A stretch of DNA of 64,000 nt from Perkinsela sp. pyNocScin1 (lineage: Eukaryota > Euglenozoa > Kinetoplastea > Prokinetoplastida > Perkinselidae), in contig CAXHTR010000001.1 in the NCBI GenBank assembly GCA_964019655.1, positions 744,001 to 808,000 of the forward strand, written 5' to 3'. Position 1 is the first letter of the stretch, and each line of letters opens with the position of its first letter. Positions 18,798 to 27,626 of the stretch are shown piece after piece. Below the pieces are notes generated by a model, which saw nothing but the letters and a program-made list of their open reading frames with translations, was not told the DNA's origin and did not search any database. Both the position numbers and the translations under genes were made by a program.

Positions 18798-19328
18798 GTT
18801 GAAAAATAAAAAGATGAAAATTTAGAAAAGTCACTAGGAGGAAGACAAGATGTCGATTTTACATACTTTACTATAGAAAGCGCAAAAGGGTAGAATTGGC
18901 GAGTCGATTCCAAAATAAATAGACACATCATTTTTAGACGAGTATCTGACCATGCACTGTCGCTTTTCCACATATTACAGCCTATTCATCGAAGAGTGCA
19001 ATAGAAGCTCGAAAGCAATTGTATTCCCATTTCTTTCTGTCTTCTTGAAAACCTGGACTCAACTTAATATCGACATGATTCCCCTTGATAAGTTTGTGTT
19101 GTACTGTATTCTCGCCTGTGCTGGTTTTCCGAGGCTAAGGCAATGAATTCTGTCAAAAATTGAAGTATTGAATTTCGCCTCCAAAGTATTTCATTCGGCA
19201 CGCCCGAGCATTTCGAAGTATTATGCAGAACTAATTACATTGATACCGTTGCTCAATAAAAATCGCCATCTAGATTGAATCGTACACGAATGCACTGATA
19301 GGAAAAGAAATTTTATCTGAAAAAGACC
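18798..19328 (-). other. intergenic spacer
   Basis: AT-rich, 531 bp. Only short frames are present and none looks like a gene. It lies between the acceptor region of Prp6 and the 3' end of the LRR gene at 19329. Confidence 0.45.
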
Positions 19329-19928
19329 TCATACAGAAATATTGTACGCAAGCTCCTTCTTGCGCCCAATTCTGTTGTTGTGCATCGAAATATACGTGAG
19401 CGTCTCTGGCAGGTCCCCGAGCCACACAGTTTTCTGCTTAATCGAGTTCCGATTGAGATTGAGCACCTGGAGCCCTCGAGGCAGCTTGTAGAGCCGAATA
19501 GGCCCCACTATGCGGTTCGAAGCGACATTCAGCACTTCGAGGTCCTCTGGGAGCGCCTGCAGGTCGAGCGTGCCAAATATCTGGTTCTGCTCTAAATCAA
19601 TCGATATGGCACTCCTCGGCAGGTGTCGCGTCTCCACTTCGTAGTGCTGCGCGCTCTGCACAATCGTGATGTGCTCGACGCACTGCGGCAGATAATGAAT
19701 GCCGAAATTCCCGCTGATTTCACTGTGAAAGAAAACCGCTGTGACGAGGAGATCTTCACACGTGACCCCCTGCCAGCCATCACATGGCTCGCTCCAGACG
19801 TTTTCGTTCGTAATTTCCATGAAGCGCCTGGCGTTGATTTCGCCGAAAAATATTCGCATGGCCGCAGTCTGCATGGATTGCGTCGGTGCAGTATCACATG
19901 TGAGGCAAGAGAGGATTGCGCTATGCAT
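19329..19928 (-). CDS. short LRR protein, second subfamily, 199 aa
   Basis: The leader MHSAILSCLTCD is followed by a helical part (AAMRIFFGEINARRFMEI) and the cysteine cap EPCDGWQGVTC. About five LRRs follow, including VQSAQHYEVETRHLPRSAIS, EQNQIFGTLDLQALPEDL and a final DLPETLTYISMHNNRI. The ATG directly follows CTTCGCCTCGAAG, so the leader may begin at the first base after the spliced leader. It closely parallels the 5754 and 25887 proteins in repeat order. Probably secreted. Confidence 0.75.
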   Translation of the reverse strand: MHSAILSCLTCDTAPTQSMQTAAMRIFFGEINARRFMEITNENVWSEPCDGWQGVTCEDLLVTAVFFHSEISGNFGIHYLPQCVEHITIVQSAQHYEVETRHLPRSAISIDLEQNQIFGTLDLQALPEDLEVLNVASNRIVGPIRLYKLPRGLQVLNLNRNSIKQKTVWLGDLPETLTYISMHNNRIGRKKELAYNISV

Positions 19929-20100
19929 CTTCGAGGCGAAGATCTTTATAAATTAAGACATCATTGATTGGAAGGTGAAACCGAATAAAAGGAAAATTGA
20001 GTTAGATCACAACTGCGAAAGAAAAGCCATTTTTACTTGACAACCTCTTCCACTTTTGATCGATTTCCCTGAATTCCGACCTAACTGTGAAAAGTAACCG

Positions 20101-21918
20101 CTATCTCCTTCGCCGAGGCGTACGGAACGACCCAGCAAGTTTTGCCTTGGCAATGCCATGCTCGAGCTCAAACGCGCGCGGGGTGACAGTCTTCCTCAGG
20201 CCCTTTATCTTCGGATCCGGGTACTTTGCGTTCTCGTTGCCGATCTGGGGCTTCCTGTGGGACTCGAAGCGCGTGCGGTCCTTGTGGTAGCGCGACCCCG
20301 GTGCCGTCACCTCGAAGAGGCGCTTCCAGCGCTCGCTCGTGTCCTCGTTCGCGTACTCCTGCATCTTGAGGGGCACCTGGATGGGGTTCTCCACCTCCTT
20401 AAAATAGCGCACGAGGGAGCGCGCGAGCGGGGCGTCCTCTGGAATGAAAAGGGAGTAAAAAAAGCCCTTCCGGTGGTCGCGCGAGGCGCGGCCGCACCTG
20501 TGGATGTAGTCGCCGATGGTCGTCGGCAGGTCGAAGTGGATGATGTGGTCCACACCTACGAAGTCGACGCCGCGCGCCGCGAGGGACGACGTCACGAGGA
20601 TGGACTCGCCGCCCGCCTTCTGGAACTGCTGGAGTGCCTTGTTCTGCCGCTCGGGCGTCTGCCGCTGGTGCAGCGAAAAAATGCGCATCGACTTCTTGCG
20701 GAGCATCGAAAAAAGTTCAATGGCCAAAAAGTTGACTGTGCGCACAGAGTTGCAGAAAATGATGACGCGGGACTGCGGGCCCAGCGAGTCCCGCCCGAGG
20801 ATGTCGAGGACGCGGTTCGTCTTGTCCGTCTGCGTCGTCATGAGCACGTGGTGCTCGCAGGGGGCGTCGGTGGCGGGCGCGTACTCGAGCTTGCCGCGGA
20901 TCATCCCGCGCGTACAGATCTCGTAGAAGCGGCGCTCGGCGTGCTTGAAATGGCTCTCGATGAGCTTGCGCGCTGGGAGCGGCAGCGTCGAGCAGAAGAA
21001 GCCTGTGTAGGCCCGCGTGGCTTCGGCGCGGTCGAGCAGCGGGCGGATCGTGTCGATGGCCGTGGCCTCGAGCAGCTTGTCAGCTTCATCAAAGAGGTAC
21101 ATTGTCGTGTTGTGGAGCCGCACCGCGCCGGACTTCCAGAGCTTGTAGAGCTTGCCTGGCGTGGCGACGACGATGTCGCTCGCCTTGTTGATGTTGCGCG
21201 TCTGCTCCTCGGGCGTGGCCAGCGGGCTGTACCACGCCGTGTTGATCGCCTTCCCCGTCATCTGGCCAATGGCGTCGTACACCTGACGGACGATGATGCT
21301 GCTCGGCGCGACGATCACAACGAGGGGCTCGTTGTTCGCCTGGAGGAGGCTCGCCTTTTCGGCCATGCGCTCGTCGTAGGTGTCGAGCTTGGGGTGCATC
21401 TTGCCGACCTCAGGGCACATCCGGACGATAGACATGTCGAGGCCGCAGGCCCGGCACGCGGGGCCCTTCGGCTCCTTCGCCACCTTTTCCTCGGGCTTGG
21501 CAGACAGGCGCTCAAAATGCCGCGGGCTGCGTGCGACGTGCAGGATGGCGATGATCGCGTACAGGAGCGTCTTGCCAGTGGCTGTTGGCGCGATGACGAG
21601 GAGCCCAGCGCGCAACTGGAGCGAAACTGGCAGGGAATAGGACTGCATGGCATTGAGGACTGTGATCTTCTTCGCGCGAAAGTAGCTCTCGATAGAGGCA
21701 GCGAGGCTCGGGTCGACCATGTCGAGTATGCCGTTCTGCAGGTTCGTTTCATCTGGCTCGAGAATGAGCAGACGGTGGTGGTCGCGGACATAGTACTGCG
21801 TCTTTGGCTGTGTTTTTTCTGGGGCCTGTGTTTGGCCAAAGCTCGGGAAGCGGATGTTTGAAGTATTCAGTGAGTACTGGAGGAGTGTGCGGCAACAAAA
21901 GCTCGATATTCCGCGCAT
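20101..21918 (-). CDS. DEAD-box RNA helicase, possibly mitochondrial, 605 aa
   Basis: Helicase motifs appear in order: a Q-like motif (MQSYSLPVSL, 91-100), Walker A APTATGKT (110-117), TPGK (about 253), DEAD (277-280), a degenerate motif III (STL instead of SAT), ARGVDFVGVDHIIHFD and HRCGRASR. An insertion near residues 153-170 carries CRACGL...C, which may bind metal. The ATG at 21918 is chosen because the open frame upstream runs into the previous gene. The first 30 residues (MRGISSFCCRTLLQYS...) are basic and hydroxylated, fitting a mitochondrial presequence. Probably works in mitochondrial RNA or ribosome metabolism; the exact orthologue is uncertain. Confidence 0.8.
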   Translation of the reverse strand: MRGISSFCCRTLLQYSLNTSNIRFPSFGQTQAPEKTQPKTQYYVRDHHRLLILEPDETNLQNGILDMVDPSLAASIESYFRAKKITVLNAMQSYSLPVSLQLRAGLLVIAPTATGKTLLYAIIAILHVARSPRHFERLSAKPEEKVAKEPKGPACRACGLDMSIVRMCPEVGKMHPKLDTYDERMAEKASLLQANNEPLVVIVAPSSIIVRQVYDAIGQMTGKAINTAWYSPLATPEEQTRNINKASDIVVATPGKLYKLWKSGAVRLHNTTMYLFDEADKLLEATAIDTIRPLLDRAEATRAYTGFFCSTLPLPARKLIESHFKHAERRFYEICTRGMIRGKLEYAPATDAPCEHHVLMTTQTDKTNRVLDILGRDSLGPQSRVIIFCNSVRTVNFLAIELFSMLRKKSMRIFSLHQRQTPERQNKALQQFQKAGGESILVTSSLAARGVDFVGVDHIIHFDLPTTIGDYIHRCGRASRDHRKGFFYSLFIPEDAPLARSLVRYFKEVENPIQVPLKMQEYANEDTSERWKRLFEVTAPGSRYHKDRTRFESHRKPQIGNENAKYPDPKIKGLRKTVTPRAFELEHGIAKAKLAGSFRTPRRRR

Positions 21919-22003
21919 ATCAGTAATAATAGGACATATTCTTCGAAGGAGCGAAATATAGTTAGTGGGGATGAAAGAATTGAGGGAATCAATATGCTGT
22001 GCC

Positions 22004-23917
22004 TCATTCAATGTCTGGGAGATCGTCGATTGATGGCATTCGAGGGGTAGCTCCCTGCTTTTTCGCGATGTATGATCGAAGTGTCTTCGATTCGTCATAC
22101 GGTCTATTGAGGTGGATGATTTCACGCAGCGCACTAAAGTAGTGCACACACGGGTCCCCACGGAATCCTAAGAGGTAGGCGTGGCTGCCAATCTTCCCCC
22201 ATTTCCCGAGGAGTGTGTTTCGTGAGAGAGCGATATCGTAAAGTTTGCCCGGTAAACGCTGTGCACAGGACTGAAACTTTACCCCTGGTGAGAGCTCAGC
22301 GTCGATTTTAATACCGATGTCGATTTTTTGCGCGGAGCAGTAGGTCTCTGGCATGCTATACATGTTCATACCGCTGGCAATGGAAGTGATAGGCCTGTGC
22401 TCGACTATTGGGTCATTTGGAAACCCAAAGTACTTGTTCCATGCATGACTGGGCAGTTTCAATAGGCGGCACAGCTCCTTGGCTTTTGGACTCAAGGCAC
22501 CCAAAGTGCCGAACCCGAACGGAAGAACGACATCGTGCAGATGCTGCTCATCTGCCGAAATTGAACTAGTATTCCCCAGCGTCTGTACGTCATTCGGCTT
22601 CACATCTTTTAGTCGACGGACAAAGTGTCTATGGGCATCAAATGTTTCAAAGCAGTCAGCTGGAAGAGCAGAAACACCGATCGTTCCTGAGCCGATGAGA
22701 TCACCGACGACTTTCTCACGATTTTCATCCACTCGCGCGGATGCAAGCAGATTCCATGCGTAGCATCGCACAGCGAGTAGATGCTTCCAGCGCAATGCTG
22801 GTGGTAGCTTCATATACACTTCGCGATATGTATCGTCATCTGATGTCGAATCAGCGAAACAATCAATGATGGACTTCAACCAAGGCAAGCTATTCACAAA
22901 AAAGCCTTTATTGAACCCAAGATGGCTGTCGACGTTTCTGCATGCTTCACATTCGTCTTGAGCTACCATGGCCAGAGCTTGATCGTAGCGGCCCTGGACT
23001 GCTGCGGTACCCACAAGGTGGTTTCCAAATGATCCGTACCCAAAGTATCTCTGCGGGTAATAGTTGATGAACCCACCGTCCTCAAGTACTTTTGAATGCG
23101 AATGCATTGTTTGAATGGGGGCTTTGCAATGACGAACAAGCAAAGAAAAGTAGTTTCCGCCATGTGATCCAAACATCACATGTTTGGCTGATTGGCCGAC
23201 TGGAGAGACATGTATGTGCAAATCTTTGCTCTCATTAATCGCATCTACCCATTTCATGTAATCTGATGGATTCTCCCCTAAATCGACTGAGTAAAGCTGC
23301 GTGTTCACCGTCGTTCTATCGAATACTTGTCTAACACCTATTCTTTCAATAGGAATGTTAGAGTACTCAGAAATTTTACTTAGCGCTTGTACTGTTGACA
23401 CATGATCACAGTGTACGAGAAGCATAAGCTTATTCATCGCTTCTTTCTTGACATGGTCTTTAGCGGAAAAGAAACCCCTTCCTCTTTGAAGAACAAGTAT
23501 TTTCCCTGCTTTTGATACCTCATTTATCTGAAAGTCATAACCTCTGTCTCGCTGAGCTAGAAGGGGCTTAATACAAACGTCGCTACATTTTAGTAATCTT
23601 CCGGCCTCTTGATCAAGATAAAAGTCGTCAGGAAGTGCTGCGATGGAACGCCACTGCTCTTTTTCAAGGAGGCGAAAATCCCTATCTTGCCTGATATTCA
23701 TGATATGCTCTCTAGAAATCTCAAGTTTCTCATGAAGTATCTCGTAGAAGACCGAATCTCTCGATAGCTCAGCTCTATTCAATCTCATATGAGCTTCCGG
23801 GGTATTTTCGTTTCCGTTGCTTGGTTCGGAGCGCCATGAATTTGGCCTAGTGGAAGAGAAGTTTTTCCTGTAGAGAAGGGACGGAAGGTGCCTATTTCGC
23901 TGCAAGCAATGCTTCAT
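22004..23917 (-). CDS. TruD/PUS7-type tRNA pseudouridine synthase, 637 aa
   Basis: The TruD family motif is visible: INYYPQRYFGYGSFGNH (about 285-301) corresponds to the NxxGxQRFG segment. The catalytic aspartate lies in VRQVFDRTTVNTQ (D about 200), matching the GxKDxRAxTxQ loop. The C-terminal part has FPNDP and AELSPG-like segments. The N-terminus (MKHCLQRNRHLPSLLYRKNFSSTR) is basic and free of acids for 20 residues, suggesting mitochondrial import. The start at 23917 is the first ATG; the frame upstream begins with TTG. It would convert uridine to pseudouridine in tRNA or other RNA. The divergence of the active-site loop (FDR rather than KDK) is notable. Confidence 0.7.
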   Translation of the reverse strand: MKHCLQRNRHLPSLLYRKNFSSTRPNSWRSEPSNGNENTPEAHMRLNRAELSRDSVFYEILHEKLEISREHIMNIRQDRDFRLLEKEQWRSIAALPDDFYLDQEAGRLLKCSDVCIKPLLAQRDRGYDFQINEVSKAGKILVLQRGRGFFSAKDHVKKEAMNKLMLLVHCDHVSTVQALSKISEYSNIPIERIGVRQVFDRTTVNTQLYSVDLGENPSDYMKWVDAINESKDLHIHVSPVGQSAKHVMFGSHGGNYFSLLVRHCKAPIQTMHSHSKVLEDGGFINYYPQRYFGYGSFGNHLVGTAAVQGRYDQALAMVAQDECEACRNVDSHLGFNKGFFVNSLPWLKSIIDCFADSTSDDDTYREVYMKLPPALRWKHLLAVRCYAWNLLASARVDENREKVVGDLIGSGTIGVSALPADCFETFDAHRHFVRRLKDVKPNDVQTLGNTSSISADEQHLHDVVLPFGFGTLGALSPKAKELCRLLKLPSHAWNKYFGFPNDPIVEHRPITSIASGMNMYSMPETYCSAQKIDIGIKIDAELSPGVKFQSCAQRLPGKLYDIALSRNTLLGKWGKIGSHAYLLGFRGDPCVHYFSALREIIHLNRPYDESKTLRSYIAKKQGATPRMPSIDDLPDIE

Positions 23918-24414
23918 CAAATACAATGTAAGGGAAGAATACTTAGATTTGAGAATATGCTTGCAGGTATGAATGGGGGAACCAACAAGCTATAAAGATG
24001 AAATGCAATAGCTATTCCGTTTGTTTGGACAAGTTAGTCGATCACTCATTCAATTTGAATCGATCATTCATATTTCTGATTGATATAACTACTATTAAAT
24101 CTAAAGAAGGTAAATATTTATGCCATGCTGCAAGCGAAAGCTGTTCTCTGCTCATGTACACTCGTGGTCGTTCAAAAAAGATATATAAGGCACGATTCAA
24201 CTATAAAATTGCAAAAGCCTCGTAATTTCCGCAATCCGGTACTTGAATAATTGATTACTTGACAATTAATTTGTTAATTATTGTCTCTTACTTAGGAAGC
24301 ACCTGCACTCTCATGCACGTGAAGTTACTCAGGTGAAAGCACGAATAAACGGATCGTTCGCTCATCCTTGACATCAATACATGTATTTATAATGCAAATA
24401 TGGCGAATTCACGA
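23918..24414. other. spacer upstream of tRNA cluster
   Basis: About 500 bp of AT-rich DNA. A plus-strand frame (23998-24225, 75 aa) lies against the direction of the array and resembles no family. Nothing else supported. Confidence 0.4.
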
Positions 24415-24486
24415 GATCGCGTGGCGCAATGGTAGCGCGTCAGACTCCGGATCTGAAAGTTGCGGGTTCGAGTCCCGTCGCGGTTG
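24415..24486 (+). tRNA. tRNA-Arg (anticodon CCG)
   Basis: A complete cloverleaf: acceptor GATCGCG pairs with CGCGGTT (wobbles included), D arm GCGC-AATGGTA-GCGC, anticodon stem TCAGA/TCTGA with loop CTCCGGA, T arm GCGGG-TTCGAGT-CCCGT, discriminator G. The B box GGTTCGAGTCC is intact. It lies on the plus strand inside a minus-strand protein-gene array. Confidence 0.93.
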
Positions 24487-24543
24487 GTTTCATCCTCGGC
24501 ATGTAACTTTTGCAATTGATTGTTTGAGATAGTGTTCTCGCGT

Positions 24544-24614
24544 GGGATGATAGTTTAGGGGTAGAACACTAGATTGTGGCTCTAGCAACCCGGGTTCGAT
24601 TCCCGGTCGTCCCT
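24544..24614 (+). tRNA. tRNA-His (anticodon GTG)
   Basis: Acceptor GGGATGA pairs with TCGTCCC, anticodon stem CTAGA/TCTAG has loop TTGTGGC (GTG), T arm CCGGG-TTCGATT-CCCGG. It is followed directly by TTTTT (24614-24618), a Pol III terminator. The discriminator position would be T, unusual for tRNA-His, which in eukaryotes usually has A73. Confidence 0.9.
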
Positions 24615-24618
24615 TTTT
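24614..24618 (+). terminator. Pol III oligo-T terminator of tRNA-His
   Basis: Five T residues directly after the acceptor stem. Confidence 0.7.
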
Positions 24619-24651
24619 CATCTTGAATGATCATACTTCCTTTGCGGAAAA

Positions 24652-24723
24652 CTCCCCGGCCGGGAATTGAACCCGGGTCACCCGCGTGACAGGCGGGTAT
24701 ACTTACCACTATACTACCGAAGA
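24652..24723 (-). tRNA. tRNA-Asp (anticodon GTC)
   Basis: On the minus strand: acceptor TCTTCGG pairs with CCGGGGA (two G-T wobbles), anticodon stem CCCGC/GCGGG with loop CTGTCAC, T arm CCGGG-TTCAATT-CCCGG, discriminator G. TTTT follows on the minus strand. Confidence 0.92.
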
Positions 24724-24779
24724 TTCACTGTCAGCATTAATTGATAGCACAGACATACTAATCATGCAAGTGGAAAAGA

Positions 24780-24850
24780 TGCGTTGGCCGGGAATCGAAC
24801 CCGGGTCACCCGCGTGGCAGGCGAGTATTCTACCACTAGACCACCAACGC
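24780..24850 (-). tRNA. tRNA-Gly (anticodon GCC)
   Basis: On the minus strand: acceptor GCGTTGG pairs perfectly with CCAACGC, anticodon stem CTCGC/GCGGG with loop CTGCCAC, T arm CCGGG-TTCGATT-CCCGG, discriminator A. Its right half is nearly the same as that of the adjacent tRNA-Asp. Confidence 0.93.
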
Positions 24851-25040
24851 TCACAGTCGGAAAATACGGTAGTCACAGTTAGATACGCAGCAGTCTCCCC
24901 TGCTATTGAGTTTTTTTCACTGCTGTGTCGAAGCCTGCGTGCTCGATTGCATTTTGAAAAATTCGAATCCTAAATGGCGCAAGTATCAATAGATGAGATG
25001 TGACGGACTACGAAGTACTCACAAATTACGAAACGTGTAA

Positions 25041-25745
25041 TCAAATGAGAACTCTGATAAAGGTAGGCTCACCACTGTTGTAATTTATGCGCTTGATGCC
25101 GTTTCCATCCAGGTTGATGAATTTCACCGACATCGGAAGTTCACCAACTGCAACTTCTTCCTGAGCGAGATGGTTTTTCACAAGACTCAAAACTTCAAAG
25201 GATGAGGGAAGTGATGTCAAATCTTGTATATGCGTGAATGCATTTTGATCGCCATAGAACTTTCGCATTGATGGCGGAAAGTCACGTGTATTCAGAATCC
25301 CACGGAAATTATTCGCCGAGATATCAATGTATTCAATGTGCCTTGGGAGGCCTTCAATCGCGAATTCCCCAGACATTGAATTCACGGATATATCAAGAGT
25401 GCATAGTAAAGGTGGGAAGGATGCCGTTTCGAGCGAACCCATGATCTTATTTTCTGCAAAATTGAGCGAAAGCAGCCGCTCTGGGGCCCACTGCATTTGG
25501 ATTGAGCCGCCATCGAAAAACCCGTTCAAATTGATAGCTTCAAGAGAGCCCTGGTCATCGAAACGGAACACGCTCCACCCTGCACCCCATTTTCTCAGAT
25601 CCAAATATTCTCCATCGTCATCTATAAACTGTTCTTTACCAATCAAATCATCGATGAGAAGCTCCATGAGCGATTGATCTGATAACGTTCCTCGGTTGAA
25701 ACGGCCCAGTGCACTTGAATCCATGCACACTACTAAATGAATCAT
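25041..25745 (-). CDS. secreted LRR protein, 234 aa
   Basis: The start at 25745 gives the usual short leader (MIHLVVCMD) and directly follows CATTCAAATGCTTAG, a good acceptor. An in-frame ATG at 25799 would give 252 aa. The motif SSALGRFNRGTLSDQSLMELL follows, then a cysteine-free cap (DLRKWGAGWSVFRFD) and about six LRRs (ENKIMGSLETASFPPLL, VNSMSGEFAIEGLP, ANNFRGILNTRDFP). The last repeats (KNHLAQEEVAVGELPMSVKFINLDGNGI, positions near 190-215) resemble the end of the second LRR subfamily and of the 30886 protein, so the C-terminal module is shared between subfamilies. Confidence 0.8.
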   Translation of the reverse strand: MIHLVVCMDSSALGRFNRGTLSDQSLMELLIDDLIGKEQFIDDDGEYLDLRKWGAGWSVFRFDDQGSLEAINLNGFFDGGSIQMQWAPERLLSLNFAENKIMGSLETASFPPLLCTLDISVNSMSGEFAIEGLPRHIEYIDISANNFRGILNTRDFPPSMRKFYGDQNAFTHIQDLTSLPSSFEVLSLVKNHLAQEEVAVGELPMSVKFINLDGNGIKRINYNSGEPTFIRVLI

Positions 25746-25886
25746 TCTAAGCATTTGAATGGAAAAGAAACTCTTCAAACTCTGAAGGAAAATTTTCATA
25801 TTCTTATAAGTCTTAAATTCTTTAATCTTTTAATCCTTAATTCTTTAAATTTTTAAATTCTTTATCACACCAAGTCAGTGTTTCAA

Positions 25887-26558
25887 TCAAACACCGTAAA
25901 ACGCATGTGGCCTTTGTATCCCATCGATCGGGTAAATACGGCGAATGTTATTTTTGCAGAGATTGATGCGGATACCCTCTGGTAGGTTTGCGTACACCAA
26001 TACTTTCTGCTTTATCTTGTTGTTCGATAAATCTATCACCTTCAGCGTTCGCGGAAGACTTGTCAGCTCGATACTGCCCGAAAACGCATTCTCACTTGCG
26101 AGAAGTTTCTCCAATTGCACTGGAAATGAATCACAGCTGATTGTTCCGAAAAAACTGTTTCCATTGATATCTGCGTATGTCAGCGGTCGCGGCAGCCAAC
26201 GAACATCAAATAGGCACGGGAGGCAGCTCTTCACCATGATGAGATTGGTCAGTGTGCTTGGAAGATACTGCGGCTGCAAGTCAGCCTGAAGGTTCTTCAT
26301 GTTCAGCCTGTGGACGACCCCATCAGTGCACCTCGAATAGAGGGTATACTGCATCCCTTTGTGATGTATCAGGGAGCCCTTCCAGTCGCACACATCTCCA
26401 TCAAAATTATTCCCTTTTTTCCACCCATAGTCTTCCGGGACAAAGCGGTGCATCAGTCGTTTTATGAGAACAGACTGCATGTGCTGGTCGGTATGTACTG
26501 CTTTCGGGTCCTTGAGATCACACGCTCCAATCAAAAAGATGGTGAAGGCAGGTATCAT
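25887..26558 (-). CDS. short LRR protein, second subfamily, 223 aa
   Basis: The leader MIPAFTIFLIGACD is followed by a charged helix, a cysteine-bearing cap (DGDVCDWKGS) with CTDGVVHRL, and about five LRRs (VKSCLPCLFDVRWLPRPLT, NSFFGTISCDSFPVQL, ENAFSGSIELTSLPRTL, NNKIKQKV, then NLPEGIRINLCKNNI). The ATG follows TTGTGTTTCCTTAG by about 26 bases, one of the clearest acceptors in the window. Secretion is inferred from the leader. Confidence 0.78.
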   Translation of the reverse strand: MIPAFTIFLIGACDLKDPKAVHTDQHMQSVLIKRLMHRFVPEDYGWKKGNNFDGDVCDWKGSLIHHKGMQYTLYSRCTDGVVHRLNMKNLQADLQPQYLPSTLTNLIMVKSCLPCLFDVRWLPRPLTYADINGNSFFGTISCDSFPVQLEKLLASENAFSGSIELTSLPRTLKVIDLSNNKIKQKVLVYANLPEGIRINLCKNNIRRIYPIDGIQRPHAFYGV

Positions 26559-26571
26559 CCGTATTGAGTAG

Positions 26572-26592
26572 TAAAATTTGAACTAAGGAAAC
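26572..26592 (-). promoter_or_regulatory. probable trans-splice acceptor (TTTCCTTAG)
   Basis: On the minus strand a T/C-rich run ends in TTTCCTTAG upstream of the ATG at 26558. It supports spliced-leader processing between the two LRR genes. Confidence 0.5.
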
Positions 26593-26646
26593 ACAAAATG
26601 AAATAAACATCCCTATGTTTCATGACCGCACTCATCGCTATGACTT

Positions 26647-27524
26647 TCACACCTCAGGCGGACGCTGCCACTGTGCGAGCACTTCTGCGCCCACTGTATC
26701 TGCTCGATTGACAATAGTGAAGGTATTCATGGCGATCTCAACAAAGCACTTTGACTGTATTGCGATGTACGCTGCCGCATCAATTTCACCGCTGAAATTA
26801 TTCCTCGAAATGTCACATAGCCGCAGACCGGCAGGAAGGCTGTCTATCGAGAAGCTGCCATGGAGCTGATTTTGCCGAAGCGTGAGTTCGTAGAGCTGCT
26901 CTGGAAGCTGTGTGCAGTCGACCGACCCCGTCAGCATGTTCGAGCCCAGTGATAGGGTGCGCAGGCTGAGCGGGAGGCGCGTCAGGTCGACGCTTCCCAC
27001 AAATCTGTTGCTGGAGAGGTCGAGTGCCTCAAGTGCAGGTGGTAGCGCCAACAAATCAACGCTTCCCTCAAATTTATTACCTTTGAGGAGTAACGCAAGC
27101 ATGCTCGCGGGGAGTGAAGTCAAATCAGCGCATCTAGTCAGAAAATTATGCTGCAGATTGAGGACTTCGAGTATGTCCGGGAGCCCTGTGAAGTCCCACG
27201 TGCCCTCCAGGCTGGCGAACGCGCACTCAAAGACCGTTACCGAGAGTGGAAACCACTGCACGTCGAAGGAGCCACCCATACTGAGTCGGCTCCACTTTAC
27301 TTTCTTAACTGCACCGCTTTCGCTGCGGTCACACCCGCCCAGTTGCACACGTCCTTTATTTTCTTTTTCTTCCCGGTGATTCGTGCCTTTTTCGTCTGAA
27401 AGAGATCTTTGTTCCCGATAGGTTCGACAAAGCGCTCCATGTAGACTTCAGCTGGGAGGAGCATCGGGCTGACCTTTGCTGTGGATGGACTGTCATCAGC
27501 TGTGAGAAGCGTTGCGATGAACAT
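26647..27524 (-). pseudogene. LRR gene with internal frameshift
   Basis: The 5' frame (27524 down to about 27330) encodes a leader MFIATLLTADD, the helix region and the start of the cap, KDVCNWAGV. The 3' frame (from about 27348 to 26647) starts in the cap with CDRSESGAVKKVKW and carries eight LRRs of standard type. Each frame has exactly what the other lacks, so one LRR gene is split inside the cap at about 27330. Relative to intact caps about five bases seem to be missing. The ATG directly follows AATTCCTCAG. Either a sequencing or assembly error or a recently disabled gene; the rest shows no decay. Confidence 0.65.
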
Positions 27525-27626
27525 CTGAGGAATTCAGGAAAAAATTTGAGTTATAAGTGAAAGCTCATTTGCTATGTGTTTCGTCGAATTATAAAATTTC
27601 ATACCTTTTATGTGTTTCTCCGTAAA

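Noticed and set aside
20158-21861. A 567-codon plus-strand frame antisense to the DEAD-box helicase
   Set aside because: Same cause: GC-rich third positions of the helicase gene leave few antisense stops. No domain is seen.
24652-24850. Near-identity of tRNA-Asp and tRNA-Gly bodies as a sign of recent anticodon switching
   Set aside because: Asp and Gly tRNAs are similar in many eukaryotes, so this is ordinary.
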